From positions 682,001-746,000 of the forward strand of contig NC_089183.1 in assembly GCF_947507565.1 (NCBI RefSeq): 64,000 nucleotides of DNA. Direction: 5' to 3'. Both the position numbers and the translations under genes were made by a program. Shown piece after piece: positions 34,727-46,400 of this stretch. The stretch comes from Oscarella lobularis (Eukaryota; Porifera; Homoscleromorpha; Homosclerophorida; Oscarellidae). Positions within the stretch are counted from its first letter, which is position 1, and each line of letters opens with the position of its first letter. Under the pieces are notes generated by a model. It did no database searches. It worked only from the letters and a program-made list of their open reading frames with translations, and was not told the DNA's origin.

Positions 34727-35116
34727 AGTCTGCCTTTCGGTTGCGGATCAAGAACCTAAACCTCGATTTATTCGCTTTTCTTCTCTTTGGGTTCTCTCGT
34801 TTATTCTTGGGATATAGTTTTTTTTTTGGGACAGTAGATTATTCCGAGTCTTTGTGTGGAGTGTTTGCGGCTGTGTTCTTGTTTTATAACGGAAAAGTTT
34901 ATCATAGTAGATGTAGATTTGTCTTTTGAGTAGGTGCCGTCAAGTTGTCAGTGGTCAACATTCCGGTTTTTACTAAGCTTTATTTCTGCTCGGATAATAA
35001 TGTCTTTTGTTAGATGACAGTCCACAAGAAGGTGCTGCAGAACAATACTCATACGGGACGCACTCTCTCTTTATTCGTTTTACCAACACCCCCGTATAGC
35101 CGAATCGTTTTTCACG
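34727..35116. other. Intergenic between CEPT1-like and OSBPL8-like
   Basis: AT-rich 3' flank of the phosphotransferase gene and 5' flank of the next gene on the same strand. No exon seen. Confidence 0.4.
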
Positions 35117-38100
35117 ATGTCGACGCCTTCAAACGACGACCCAAACGTAAGTGCAGCGAGGAGGACGCCCTCAGGGCAAAAAGAGGTTCCCAGGATACAA
35201 ATCGATCCGATCCGGAGACCGGTCGCGCGATCATCGCGTGCTAACTCAATAAGCCCTCGAAAAACGACCCGGAATGTCCCGTCGCAGCTCGTCGTCATCG
35301 TTTTCTCTCTTCCAGGAGCCGTCGGACGGCGACGCGAAGACGAAATCGTCGCAATCCTATCCAACGATCTCAGGTAAAGCGCGCGAAGCCCAACGGTGAG
35401 ACGTTTCGTCGCCTACGCTGTACCCGCTCGTTCCAGTCGCCCACGAGAGTGCGGAATCGAAGAGCAGTAGCGTACGAAAGATGTCGGATCGATCGCGAAG
35501 CGTAAGTTTGTCGCGCCCGCCGAGGGGTCGGAAAAAAAGAGGTGTCACGTGAGAGCCTACTACGTGCAGAACGCGACCGACTCTCCCGCCGCTTCGAAGC
35601 CAGGAGGATCGGCGAAAAAGTCGGATAAGGAGTCGTATAAGGTGGGTACTGTACGAAAGAGAAAGGGGGTGGGGGGAAAGGAACTTCGACGAATATGGCG
35701 ATGACGTCACTGTAGCAGTTAGAATTGACTCCTCAAAAATTTTCCTAATATCGTCAGCTACCCACTTGAATATTCAGTCGCCTTTTTTTTTTGTTTTGAA
35801 TTTAGTTTTTGTGAAATTCAATAATTTATTATTTATTCATTTCTTTTCCTTATTCTAGCAAATGAAGGAGAACTATAGACGCGAAGTGAAAAAGGTTCAT
35901 CGCGACGCAAAGGAAACGTTTTCCAATCCCACCGTCGTCGTCATGTCGGGCTGGCTCAAGGTGTGAAAGACCGTATAGTCCTGAGCATTCATTTTGATAC
36001 GGTACATCGTGTCAAGATTCGCGGCAGCTTGAAAATTTGGGCCAAGCTGTGGTGCGTCGTCAAACCGGGTCTCCTTCTCATATACAAAAATGAGAAGGTC
36101 AGTTTCTTTAGGATAGCGAGTCGTCTTCTTTGTATATAATAACCGTGTGTGTCTGTCTACACAGCAAGAGGTGTGGGGCGGAACGCTGCTCCTCAGCGCT
36201 CTCGAAGTCATAGAAAGGCCGTCGAAGAAGGAGGGCTTCTGCTTCAAGATCTTTCATCCGATCGAACAATCTATATGGGCTGCGAAGGTCGGTTAGAGAC
36301 TTCTAGGCGGGTTGTTTTGGGGCTCTTTTAGTGTATTGGATCAGGGTCCTAAAGGCGAATTGACGAGCGGCGTCGTGCATCCCATGCCGAAGCATTATCT
36401 CATTTTGAGAGCCGCTTCGGAAGCAGAGGGTAAGTAGAATAGAATTTGTATTTATTACGTACATTGGTCTTGGGTCTTTAAAGGGAGATGCTGGTTGGAC
36501 GCTCTCGAAGTCGCTCTCCGCATGTCTCTCACGAGCGGCTTGCACTGTCCTCCGTCGTCGTCGAACGTTACGTCCACCGAGCCGTCTCCCGATACGAGTC
36601 CTCGTCGTTCGCAGTCGTCGCTCGTTGCGGCAAAGCAGCAAAAGTACGGCCGGTGAAACTAGAACTAGGTGAATGGGTCTGTCATCCTCCTCTCTCCTCA
36701 GAGACTTGGATTGGAACGAGCATAGTTTCATTTACGACGAGATTGTCACCCGCGACGAACGCGAGCCACAGGGTGAGTACAGTTATTTGGTAATAGATTG
36801 TTATTAAATGAAGCGCTGTCTTTCCGTAGAGGGAGACTTCTTCAGTGGGCAAGAGGACAAGGTGCGTCCATCTCTCTTGATTTTCATTCTTCGACACTCG
36901 TACTTAACGGTTTTAAAAGTTTTCCAGTGACGACGATGATTCTCCGGGGCGGAGCAGCGAAGGTATGCGCTATTTCATAATACGAGATACTCCGGATCTC
37001 CATTCCCTCGTTTTTATCCCCCCCAAGTTCCAAAGGATACCGAACCTGAAGCGAAATACGTTTCCTGTACCAATGACGATCTCGGCGAGGTTATGTCGAG
37101 ACTAGAAAGCGTCTCGCGTTTCCGTTTGCGAATTGCTCTCGTAGGCGACTTTGACTGGAGAGTGGGAAGCAAGCAACAAAAGCCTTCTCTGGATGATTCT
37201 AAAACAGGCCAGACGAACAGTGTAGTAAAAACTCACAAAGTCATATAATAATGTTTAGGTTCGACCTGGAATGGATCTATCCAAAGTCGTTCTGCCCACG
37301 TTCATCCTCGAACCGCGTTCGTTTCTCGACAAGCTGTCCGACTACCACTACCACGCGAATCTCCTTTCAAAGTAGAAAAAAATTAGAAATTAATAATTAA
37401 ATCGTCACAGTTTCTCTCCCATAGGGCGGCTTCAACGAGCGACGCTCTCGAACGAATGAAAGCTGTCGTTTGCTGGTTTCTCTCGGGCTTCTACAAGAAA
37501 CCCAAAGCACGTGGAACAGATAGACACACACTTCTCTCGTGATCATAATAAATTTTGAAACTCTAGGGTCTCAAAAAGCCTTATAACCCTATTATCGGCG
37601 AGACGTTTCGGTGCATGTGGCACCATCCGGAGACGAACAGCAAAACGTTTTTCGTCGCCGAGCAAGTGAGATTGCTCATTGGCTCGTGTCCATGAGAACG
37701 GCATTTTTAAAAATGAATTTTAACAGCTATCGCACCATCCTCCCGTATCGGGGTTCTACGCGTCGAACCGGAAGGATGGATTCTGTATTGACGGTTGCAT
37801 TGTGTGCAAGTCAAAATTTTACGGTAAATGGAGTCTGTGTGTCTCTGATTTATCATCACGGTTTTTTTCTTTCTTCAGGAAATTCGACGCAGATTCTTTT
37901 GAATGGAAAAGCGACCGTGACGTTTTTGGATAAGGGAGAGGAGTACACGTTGAATTATCCGTACGTCAATTGCAAAGGTGCATACCATCTCTTTGTCTAG
38001 TGGAGCTGACTTGATCTCTCTTCTTTTTCATATACTAGGTCTGCTGATTCCTCCTATAACTGTCGAACTCGGCGGTCACGTCGTGATAGATTGCGAGAAG

Positions 38101-39592
38101 ACGGGCTATAGAACGGAAATGGACTTCAAACTGAAAGTACGGGCTAATTCGAGCGCGTCGAACGTGCTTCTTGAGTGTGCTTCTTAGCCTTTTTGGAAAT
38201 CGAACGATCATCTGAATGCACTATCCGGAAAAATAAAGGTCGGTAAAGAAACCGTGTTTCTTCTCGACGGACACTGGGACGGAGAGGTGTGGCTCACAGA
38301 GAAGCAGTCGCCCGGCGCAAAGGCAGGCGAACGTCTATTTGTGCACACGTTTTTTTGACTGTTTAATCTCTTTATTAGTCTCTCCTTTGGAATCCTGATA
38401 GCAGTGTGAGGTCAGGTCGACTCAAGCGTCACGTAATCGATTTGCCAGAGCAAGGAGATTTTGAATCGGAACGGTAGAGATAGAAGTAGCTAAGGAAGAA
38501 TCTAGAGAGGCATTGTGGAGTTGTCTAGGCTTTGGAAAAACGTCACGGAAGCTATTATCAACGAAGATCAGGTATGATAGGTGGAGACACACCGCAGAAC
38601 GCTTGAGGAAGTTACATGTCTGCTATTAGTTAGAAAACCTCTAAGATTAAAGAGCATGCAGCTGTTTACATGAGGCACCCAAGGGGTCCCCTAATCTAAC
38701 GGCCCCTGCTGCGAGAGGGTCGACCAGTTATGATGATACTCTCTTTATTAGACAAGAGCGACCGAAGAGAAGGCCGTTCTGGAGGATAGGCAAAGGAAGG
38801 AGGAAAAAGAGCGCAAGACGTCGCGCGTCGAGTGGGTACCCAATCTATTCGAAAAGGATTCCGACGGCGAGTGGGTGTACATTCATCGAAAGTAAGTAAG
38901 ATTACAGGCTATAGACGTCCTTCCACACGCATACCGTGACAATACGTGCAGAGTTCTTGCAGGAGAAAGCTAACAGTTTGTATATCACATTGCGACGTGG
39001 GTCCTAGCCTGTCATACCTTGTGTTGGCTTGCATGCGTGAGACTTCTAGTAGTGCATACCATGTAGGCACACGCGTGGCTTCACCTAACTGCATGGTCTA
39101 AGAGGGGTACCGTAGTTTGGCTGAGAAGACTTTTAATAATCCCTATCGCGTCTTGTTCTTTTTTACTGCAGCGTTCGGCCGTGGGACGCGCGCAACGACG
39201 TCTACGAATACGACGTCAACGGCGTCATCAAAACGCGAACGCAGCGCACGATCGTTCCCCTGCGCGCGCCGAGCGTGCACAATCTCTTCCTGACGAAGAC
39301 GAAACAACGAACGTCGACGTCGACTCCAACCGCCGGCGCCGAAAACAAAGTCTTATCCACATTGCCGGTGACCTCGACGAACGGAGACGCCGTCGCCGAG
39401 CTGAAGTCGTCCGTAGATCGACTCGTCGTCGCGGAGAAGGAAAATCGGGAGAAGTTATCGCAGATTCTAATGGAAATCAAAGCGAGGCGAGGGGGAGAGT
39501 CGAGCCGCGGCGCTTTGGGGTCGTACACGTGGCTAGTTGTTGCTGTCATGGCGATAGCATACGCGATGGCGGCGTGGCTTCCGGCTTGGTAG
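35117..39592 (+). CDS. OSBPL8: Oxysterol-binding protein-related protein, ORP5/8 type
   Basis: ORP5/8 are tail-anchored ER proteins that exchange phosphatidylserine for PI4P at ER-plasma membrane contacts. About 23 short exons start at the ATG 35117 ([10 protein letters not shown]). A Ser/Lys-rich N-terminus is followed by [17 protein letters not shown] and a PH domain (about 35940-36580: [34 protein letters not shown]). The acidic linker is followed by the OSBP lipid-binding domain (about 37260-38890), with [31 protein letters not shown], the fingerprint [13 protein letters not shown], and [15 protein letters not shown]. The final exon (39172-39592) has a short coiled-coil-like stretch and a C-terminal TM anchor ([20 protein letters not shown]). 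PH plus ORD plus tail anchor is specific to ORP5/8. One exon join near 37100 is uncertain. Confidence 0.92.
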
Positions 39593-39630
39593 ATAGGGAG
39601 GGAGATCTATTAGTGTTTCTAGTACCTCTA

Positions 39631-41637
39631 TTATTTAGTTATAGTTTTTGGTGACTTGCTTTGTGCTCTGGTTAGAGATAGAGCTGATAGCAATGCCACG
39701 GTGAACATTACGTAGAAGACGCTTTTCCAGCCGAATTGGCTTGCTATGAAGCCAATCGTGGGGCCTTCTAGGATAGCGCCGGCCGTACCAAAACCTAAAA
39801 ATGTTTCAATATTTTAATTGTGTTAAATTTGAAGTTCCTACCGTTAATGAAACCGATGACGGAGCCTTGCATGTTCCTGCCATCCTGTTTGCCTAGTTGG
39901 GCTGCTATGGGTCCCGTTATCATTGTGTCCGAACCACAGTTTGTAAATCCCGCTAGGAACAGAAATAGGATGTTGAACGTCATTCCAAATGTTGAGGTGT
40001 AGAGGAATAGGAGGAAGGCCACCGTGCTACCAAGAAGGCTAAACGTCGTGCATAGAATAGATTGACTGTTAAAAAACCTTGACAATGAAAAAAGGCGGCG
40101 AATAAATGCTGTATGTAAGAGACGGCATTTCTTTCTAACTTGTCGGCTATATAGCCTAAGCTGACTGATCCCGCTACGCCGCCAACGTCGAAAACGGTGG
40201 ACAGTAAGCCAGCCTGTACTTCCTTGTATTCGAGCTAGATAAGGAAGTGTAGTGCGATGGGACTGTAGTATAGATACCCTGTAATGTTTACCTCTTCGTA
40301 AAGATACATGGGTAACCACATGAGCATTGTGTAGCGGACGGCTTTTGTGCCAAAACAAGCCAACGCCGTCTCAGTCATACCCCTACAATTAGAATTACAG
40401 ATACCAGGATACAGCTACTTGTTAATGTACATAAAGGATTTATCCGTGCCCCTTCCCCCTCAGGGCAATAGTTGCATGCACCTTATGCTAAATATTTGAG
40501 TGAGTCCGGGAGCACTGCCCTGGCGTATTTCACGTTTGCTCTTCAGATCTATGTCCGAATTGAACTCGTGTTTACTTGGAGGCGGTCTGAACAACCAAAG
40601 TACCAGAAGTCCGAGTAGACCCTATAAAAGCAAAATCAACAAACGATCGGGTAATCTTTGTAAATCTTACAACTACGGCAGAAGGCAAAGCGAAGCAGTG
40701 TCTCCATCCAATCATTTGCAGTCTCACCTGCGGAGTGAATCAATTCATACAGTGAAACATTAGATAGTTGATAGGTGCGGCTACCTGCTTATTTTGGCCC
40801 ACTTATAGTTTTGTTAATTACAGTCCAGGTAATTAAATCGTCCATCTGCATATGTGGCCAAAATAACCAGGTTCCATGTACAGTTGATCCTTCATTATTT
40901 ATCAAAGCAGTAATGAAGGACCGACAGTAAAGGGAATGTTTCCTTATTACCGCTGTTGCTGCTGCAACGATGCCACCAACAAAGGCAGACGTGCCAAGAA
41001 GTCCAAGCACAGTGCTTTGCTCATCTCCAGGAAACCAGGCTACTATTCCTTTTACAGTGCTTGCCCAAATAAGTGACTGTAGAAACAAGGACAAGGCGAG
41101 TGAATATTGTTAGTATGTAGTCAGGAAGTGTACCTGAGAAATTCCGTTGAGAAACAAAAGGAACAGCAATAGAGGAAAGATGTTCCAGTATCCAAACGAA
41201 AACTACTGAAAATAACTCAACAACAAATACTCTTAGCACCATGGTACTCCTAACCATAGAAGCAGCAGACAGTAGCATGCACGAGCCCATCGTCAGCCGA
41301 GCACCTAGTTTATCTGCACTTCCACCTAACATCATCTTTAAACAATAGCAGTTTGAGTTACTAAAATTCAGATCTGTGTTATAATTAGATAAACCTGGGC
41401 GAGTGCATAGGGAAAGATGAACGCCGTGTCCATCCAGCCGAGTTGGGACGTACTCAATCCCATTTCCGCCTGCATGTCTTTCTTCACCTAGTAGGACATG
41501 AGGTGGACCTGCAAACTACTCCTTCAGACGCGTACCAAACTAAGCGGTTTCCTCAGAAGGTAGACCGCCGCGTAGGAGCCCCAAGCGAGCATAAAGACGC
41601 CAATTTGATAACGTCGATGAGCCCCAAGAGACTGCAT
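39631..41637 (-). CDS. SLC37-like sugar-phosphate/phosphate exchanger (MFS)
   Basis: Minus strand, about 11 small exons, start ATG 41637, stop 39631-39633. Multi-pass major facilitator of the organophosphate:phosphate antiporter group. N-terminal exons give YQIGVFMLAWGSYAAVYLLR and KPLSL (first TM, Arg-Lys after it as in SLC37), then MGLSTSQLGWMDTAF, MMLGGSADKLGARLTMG, LIWASTVKGIVAWFP and LGLLGTSAFVGGIVAA. The C-terminal half gives YTMLMWLPMYLYEEL, STVFDVGGVAGS and LGYIADKL, matching the WLPFYL and YDVGGIIG motifs of SLC37A1-3, then MITGPIAAQLGKQD and EGPTIGFIASQFGWKSVFYV. I place it near SLC37A1-3 rather than SLC37A4, but the exact orthologue and substrate are uncertain. Confidence 0.75.
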
Positions 41638-41770
41638 ACTGCACCAGGGCCCTACACAGGCTTGAGGCTGCTCCCTAGCGCGCTCGAACGAATGCAAGTT
41701 TAGAATCCGACATGCATTTATTAATTCAGACACGCACAAATAACATAATACAAAAAGTCTCTCCTATAAT

Positions 41771-42199
41771 CTAATAACGATATTTCGTCGAATAGTCTTT
41801 GGGCGATATGACGAGACCGCGTCCCTTGCGCGCGCCCCTGTAGATCGTTTCGAGAATGTCGATCATCTCCTGCTTGTCCTCGATCGCCCAATTGATCTTG
41901 TTGTTATTTCCCGTGCCCAAATCGATCATCATGTGCTTGTTTCGATAGAAGAACATCAACGTGCACGGATCGTAGAGTTCGTACATCTTGTTGAAGTCGG
42001 GAACGGCCGAGATGTCGACGACGTAGACGACGACGTAGTTTTTGACGCGTTCGGCTATGCCGTAGAGCGTCTCGTCCATTTTCATGCACTGGGGATCCCA
42101 GTCGTGCCCGAAACGGATCACGACAAGCCGATCCTCTTCGGCGAGTATCGCCTGATCGACTTGCCAGCCGTTTTCGAGATGGGAGAGCATGTAGGACAT
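41771..42199 (-). CDS. TXNL4A: TXNL4A / DIM1, U5 snRNP thioredoxin-like protein
   Basis: Core component of the U5 snRNP and tri-snRNP in pre-mRNA splicing, nuclear. A single-exon frame from the ATG at 42199 to the stop at 41771 gives 142 residues, exactly the usual DIM1 length. It starts MSYMLSHLENGWQVDQAIL and contains RLVVIRFGHDWDPQCMKMDE, VVDISAVPDFNKMYELYDP, LGTGNNNKINWA and the C-terminal YRGARKGRGLVISPKDYSTK. Conservation to other eukaryotes is near complete. The thioredoxin CxxC is absent, as is normal for this family. Its start lies 218 bp from that of EMC6 on the other strand. Confidence 0.97.
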   Translation of the reverse strand: MSYMLSHLENGWQVDQAILAEEDRLVVIRFGHDWDPQCMKMDETLYGIAERVKNYVVVYVVDISAVPDFNKMYELYDPCTLMFFYRNKHMMIDLGTGNNNKINWAIEDKQEMIDILETIYRGARKGRGLVISPKDYSTKYRY

Positions 42200-42417
42200 T
42201 GTGAGACGTTGGGAGAGACCGAGAACGACGAAAGTGGTTAGACAGTGTACGGGGAGTTCCGTGCACATGCGCGTTTGCAATTTCTGGAGTTTCGGCGTTT
42301 TTTCGGCTCTCTGTAATGCAGAAAACGACGAAGGAGGAAGATTCCGTCGCGTTTAGCGAAATGCTATTGCGAAGCAATCGTGACATGATCGGAAGATGGT
42401 AAAATAAGCGAGTTTAG
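42200..42417. promoter_or_regulatory. Short bidirectional promoter TXNL4A / EMC6
   Basis: Two housekeeping genes start 218 bp apart in opposite directions, so their promoters must overlap or abut. No TATA box was seen. Assigned by position. Confidence 0.5.
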
Positions 42418-42931
42418 ATGTCAGAGAAAAAGAAGGGGGTCCCTTTTTCTAGCCGCACAGCGTTGGCTCTTCTCGCTGGAACGACAGCCGGCATACTAGG
42501 TCTTACAGGCATCCTAGGATTTGTCTTCTACATCGTTGCATCGTTCTTCGTATCGGTGAGAAACGAGCATGTCAATAAATTATTATTATTTTCGTCATTG
42601 TATCTGTGCTTTTCTGGTCTCAGTTTCTTCTTAATGTATCAGCTGGATCAAAGTGGAATCGCTACGTCATATCAAGGAGTTCGCTGTGGAGTGAAGGAAT
42701 CGCTAGCGAATTATTTGTATCCTTTCACTGCACGTCACGTGGCAGTCTCCGTCCCTCCCTTCCCTCTTTGTTGAGGGCTCTGTATCGCGACGTATTGCAA
42801 AAATGCAACTCGAAAGGATTAGGTCCCTGATTCCTCGGAAGCATAACCATTACGATGGTATTTTCCTTGATTCTCATTCTCAGACTTATGTCCTATTCTG
42901 GACGTTCTTATATGGCATGGTGCATGTATAA
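42418..42931 (+). CDS. EMC6: ER membrane protein complex subunit 6
   Basis: Subunit of the EMC, which inserts tail-anchored and multi-pass proteins into the ER membrane. Three exons: 42418-42555, 42624-42716, 42884-42931, together 93 codons (92 aa plus stop; human 110). The hallmark LLAGTTAGILGLTGILGFVF matches the vertebrate AGATAGILGLTG core, followed by SKWNRY. The last exon encodes TYVLFWTFLYGMVHV, nearly identical to the human C terminus, which has one further Tyr. Two to three hydrophobic segments. The N terminus is shorter than in vertebrates. Confidence 0.95.
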
Positions 42932-43489
42932 TAAACAGAGAAATAATAAACAGAAAAGGGGGAAGAAGAGAACTACACTGAGATCATCTTGCGGGCATAC
43001 CATAGGAGGTGGCACTTCCTTGCTCATATAATCCCAACTGTTATAGTTTTGTTTCTTTTTCTAAGGAAAAGGTCACAGCTGGCATTTCGAACTTTCCTTG
43101 CATCACGTGATGACCAATGTTGTGGGAAAGAATCTTGCCAGCCGAAACAATTCAAATAGGAGTGTGAAGCCAGAGGGCTAGTAGGGTCTAGGCATAGATT
43201 TGGTACTCGACATCAAAGATTTCACCTAAAATTGTACAAGACCATATCTCATGGTCTAGGTAAGCGTTACTGTATCTGCTAGTATCCACTGGCGTCACCT
43301 TTTATGCCGCCGTGGTGAGTACGATCGGGATGATTCGCATTCTAAGTTCATTGTTGCAAATTCGGCTTCCAGCGTTCGTTCCCTGGTTCGTTCTCGTCTT
43401 TTATCGTAGCGTGCTTTAAATCACGTAATCGTCGTTGTTCCTGGTCGTCGTTGAAGCAGGGATACTAGATAGTATCCCTGGTTGAAGTG
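42932..43489. other. Intergenic; left end of the segmental duplication
   Basis: From about 43130 this matches 55300-57281 upstream of ROCO gene D, for example the shared TTTGGTACTCGACRTCAA and TATCTGCTAGTATCCACTGG. The D copy has two insertions that this copy lacks. A near-perfect hairpin (AGGGATACT / AGTATCCCT) lies at about 43458-43479 just upstream of the gene B start and is absent at D. Confidence 0.55.
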
Positions 43490-46400
43490 ATGAGCCTGGA
43501 AGTCGAAGTGGGTTCATTCGAGAAAGGTAAACCTGGCTGCAGATAGACGTCGTTCGTAAGTCATAAAGTGGGTGGAACAGCTAGGCCCCGCACGAGCAAA
43601 TGGTGTACAGCGCGGCCTTCATGCTGCGATATTTACTAGCAGCAGTACTAGGAGGTCCTCGCTTGCCGCCGCGGCTTCAGAGAAAATATTTGAACAACTT
43701 TAACCAACCAAGCTACTCTTATCGATAGAATACGCAAGGAATGAGAAATCCTACGAAGGTACGACACGCACCAAAGAACGTATCCGGCGACGAGACGGAA
43801 TTCGGACCAAATTCCGTCGGCGCTCAAGCGTGTATTAAATTTGTAGAAAGTTTCACTTTCATCGATGTCGCAGTTTTGCCACAAACGCGAAGAGTGTCTC
43901 TTACCCCTACCCTAAGTTGTGATTCTTGTGGATGCGATTCTTCTGAATTGGATGCCGATGCATGTGAGAAAGGCGATTTTCATTCTGAGGCAGGCTACTG
44001 GGTATGTTGTTATATAGATTACTGCTTTGCGTTGAATGCAACGTACAACTTTAGGGAAGATTTCCTTTGTTGACTGCGTGCGAGAGGAATGACGTTGACA
44101 TGGCTAAACTACTTATCGACGCTGGAGCAAATGTCAATGAGGAAAACGAGGTACGTTGTTATAGATTACTAAAGTGGATTTTGTTTTGGGTTGAACTTGA
44201 ATGCAACTTACAACTTTAGGGAAAATTTCCTTTGTTGACTGCGTGCAAGAAGGATAACGTTGATATGGCTAAACTACTTATCGACGCTGGAGCAAATGTC
44301 AATCACGAGGCAAACTGGGTATGTTGTTATAGATTACTAAAGTGGATTTTGTTTTGGGTTGAATGCAACGTACAACTTTAGGAAGGGTTTCCTTTGTTGA
44401 CTGCGTGCAAGAAGGATAACGTTGATATGGCTAAACTACTTATCGACGCTGGAGCAAATGTCAATCACAAGGAAAACTGGGTATGTTGTTATGGATTACT
44501 AAAGGGGATTTTGTTTTGCGTTGAATGTAATGTACAACTTTAGAAAAGATTTCCTTTGTTGACTGCGTGCGAGAGGAATAACGTTGATATGGCTAAACTA
44601 CTTATCGACGCTGGAACAAATGTCGATGAGGCAAACGGGGTATTTTTAGATTACTGAGGGAATTTTGCGTTGAGTGTAATGTACATCTTCAGGCAATGTT
44701 TATTTTGTTGATTGCGTGCCGGAACGATAACGTTGATATGGCTAGACTACTTATTGACGCTGGAGCAAAAGTCAATGGGGCAAACGGGGTATGTTGGTAT
44801 GCCGTAGATTACTGAAGTGGACTTGTTTTGTGTTGAATATAATAGAGAATGTTTCCTTTATTGACTGCGTGCGAGAATGATAGCGTTGATATGGCTAAAC
44901 TACTTATCGACGCTGGAGCAAATGTCAATAAGGCAAACGGGGTATGTTGTTATGGATTACTGAAGTGGATTTTGTTTTGCGTTGAATGCAATGTATACAA
45001 CTTTAGGAAAGGTTTCCTTTGTTGACTGCGTGCAAGGAGAATAGCGTTAATGTGGCTAAACTACTTATTGACGCTGGAGCAAATGTCAATGAGGCAAACA
45101 GGGTATGTTTTTATAGATTACTGAAGTAGATTTTGTTTTGTGTTGAATTTAATGTACATCTTTAGGGGAGGTTTCCTTTGTTGACTGCGTGCGAGAATGA
45201 TAACGTTGACATGGCTATACTACTTATTGACGCTGGAGCAAATGTTGATGAGGCAGTTAGTTGAAACCGTTATTGCATGTGTTTTAACTTACATTTTTCT
45301 TCTTTTTTCAAAGACTAGACGAAAAACATTACTTATAAAACTATCTGCCTTGGGACGTCATATGATGGTTGAAGTGCTTTTGAGAAGTGGTTGCAATCCA
45401 AATGCGCGAGACGAAGTAGTGTATGATCTCAAATTGACGGTTCTAAAAATCTTTATTTCTGTAATTTAGAAGGAAAATACCGCATTATTCTATGCGTGTT
45501 TGCACCGTCATTACTTGATTGGCATATTATTATTAAAGTTTTGTCCAAATCTATCATCTGATGTAAGAGTTTATTTATTAGTAGAGGGGGTACATAGCGT
45601 ATTATCCAGTCATTTCTAGCCTGACATTTTGCTCACTATTGCAAAACAGCATCAATCCTGTTCTCGTATTTGAATAGTTTTGCATTTTAATCTCTTAATC
45701 AATTTTGTCTAGAAATTTCACCAGACGCTGTTAATCTTGTTAAGACGATTCTCGTTCAATCGCCTTTTCTTGCGGCGCTTCGAGATAAGGTTTACGCTGT
45801 AGCTCAACAGAAATAAGCATACTGTTTTAATTAATATATACAGGATGGCCGTTTTCTTTACGAGTTGCCTTGTCCATTAAAACTTAAAAATGTGCTTTTC
45901 GATTTTTGGGCAAGTCGCACGCTCGCAAGTTTATTTTGATGAGACTTGGTTTTAGGTTCAGTATCAGTATAAAGAGCTCTACGCGCAAGGAACAACAAGG
46001 CCAAACAAAATCAAAGTTTGCGTTATTGGTGAGGCCCGAGCTGGCAAGACTACCCTTATAAAATCTTTGCGAAATGTCAACTGGCGAGAAGGAGGCGATG
46101 ATCAACGTACTGCCAGCGTTGACGTCACCGTTGCCAATACCAAATTCGCGGGCGAGCTTGTGTTTTGCGATTTCGCAGGACAACCGTTCTTTCGCAAAAC
46201 ACACGGGCTGTTTTTTTCTCCAACTTCAACGATCTTCCTTCTTGTTGTTGATCTGAATGAAAAGAAGGAAGACGAAATAAGAAGGTCGAGCCATTATTGG
46301 GCGTCATTTGTAAAATGCAGCGTGTTCCTTGCTAAAAAAGCATACGTTGTTGTAATTGGCAGCAAAAGAGACGAGCTCTCTTGCCAGATTTTAATCGAGA

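Noticed and set aside
39181-39654. Plus-strand 157-codon frame rich in Arg over the last OSBPL8-like exon
   Set aside because: It is a phase-shifted reading of the exon whose true frame has the tail anchor and joins the previous exon correctly.
41904-42386. 160-codon minus-strand frame overlapping TXNL4A in another phase
   Set aside because: The frame 41771-42199 is a full, highly conserved DIM1 protein; the other phase has no support.
44056-45255. CRISPR-like regular repeat spacing
   Set aside because: The units are ankyrin exons plus introns with splice signals, in a eukaryotic gene.
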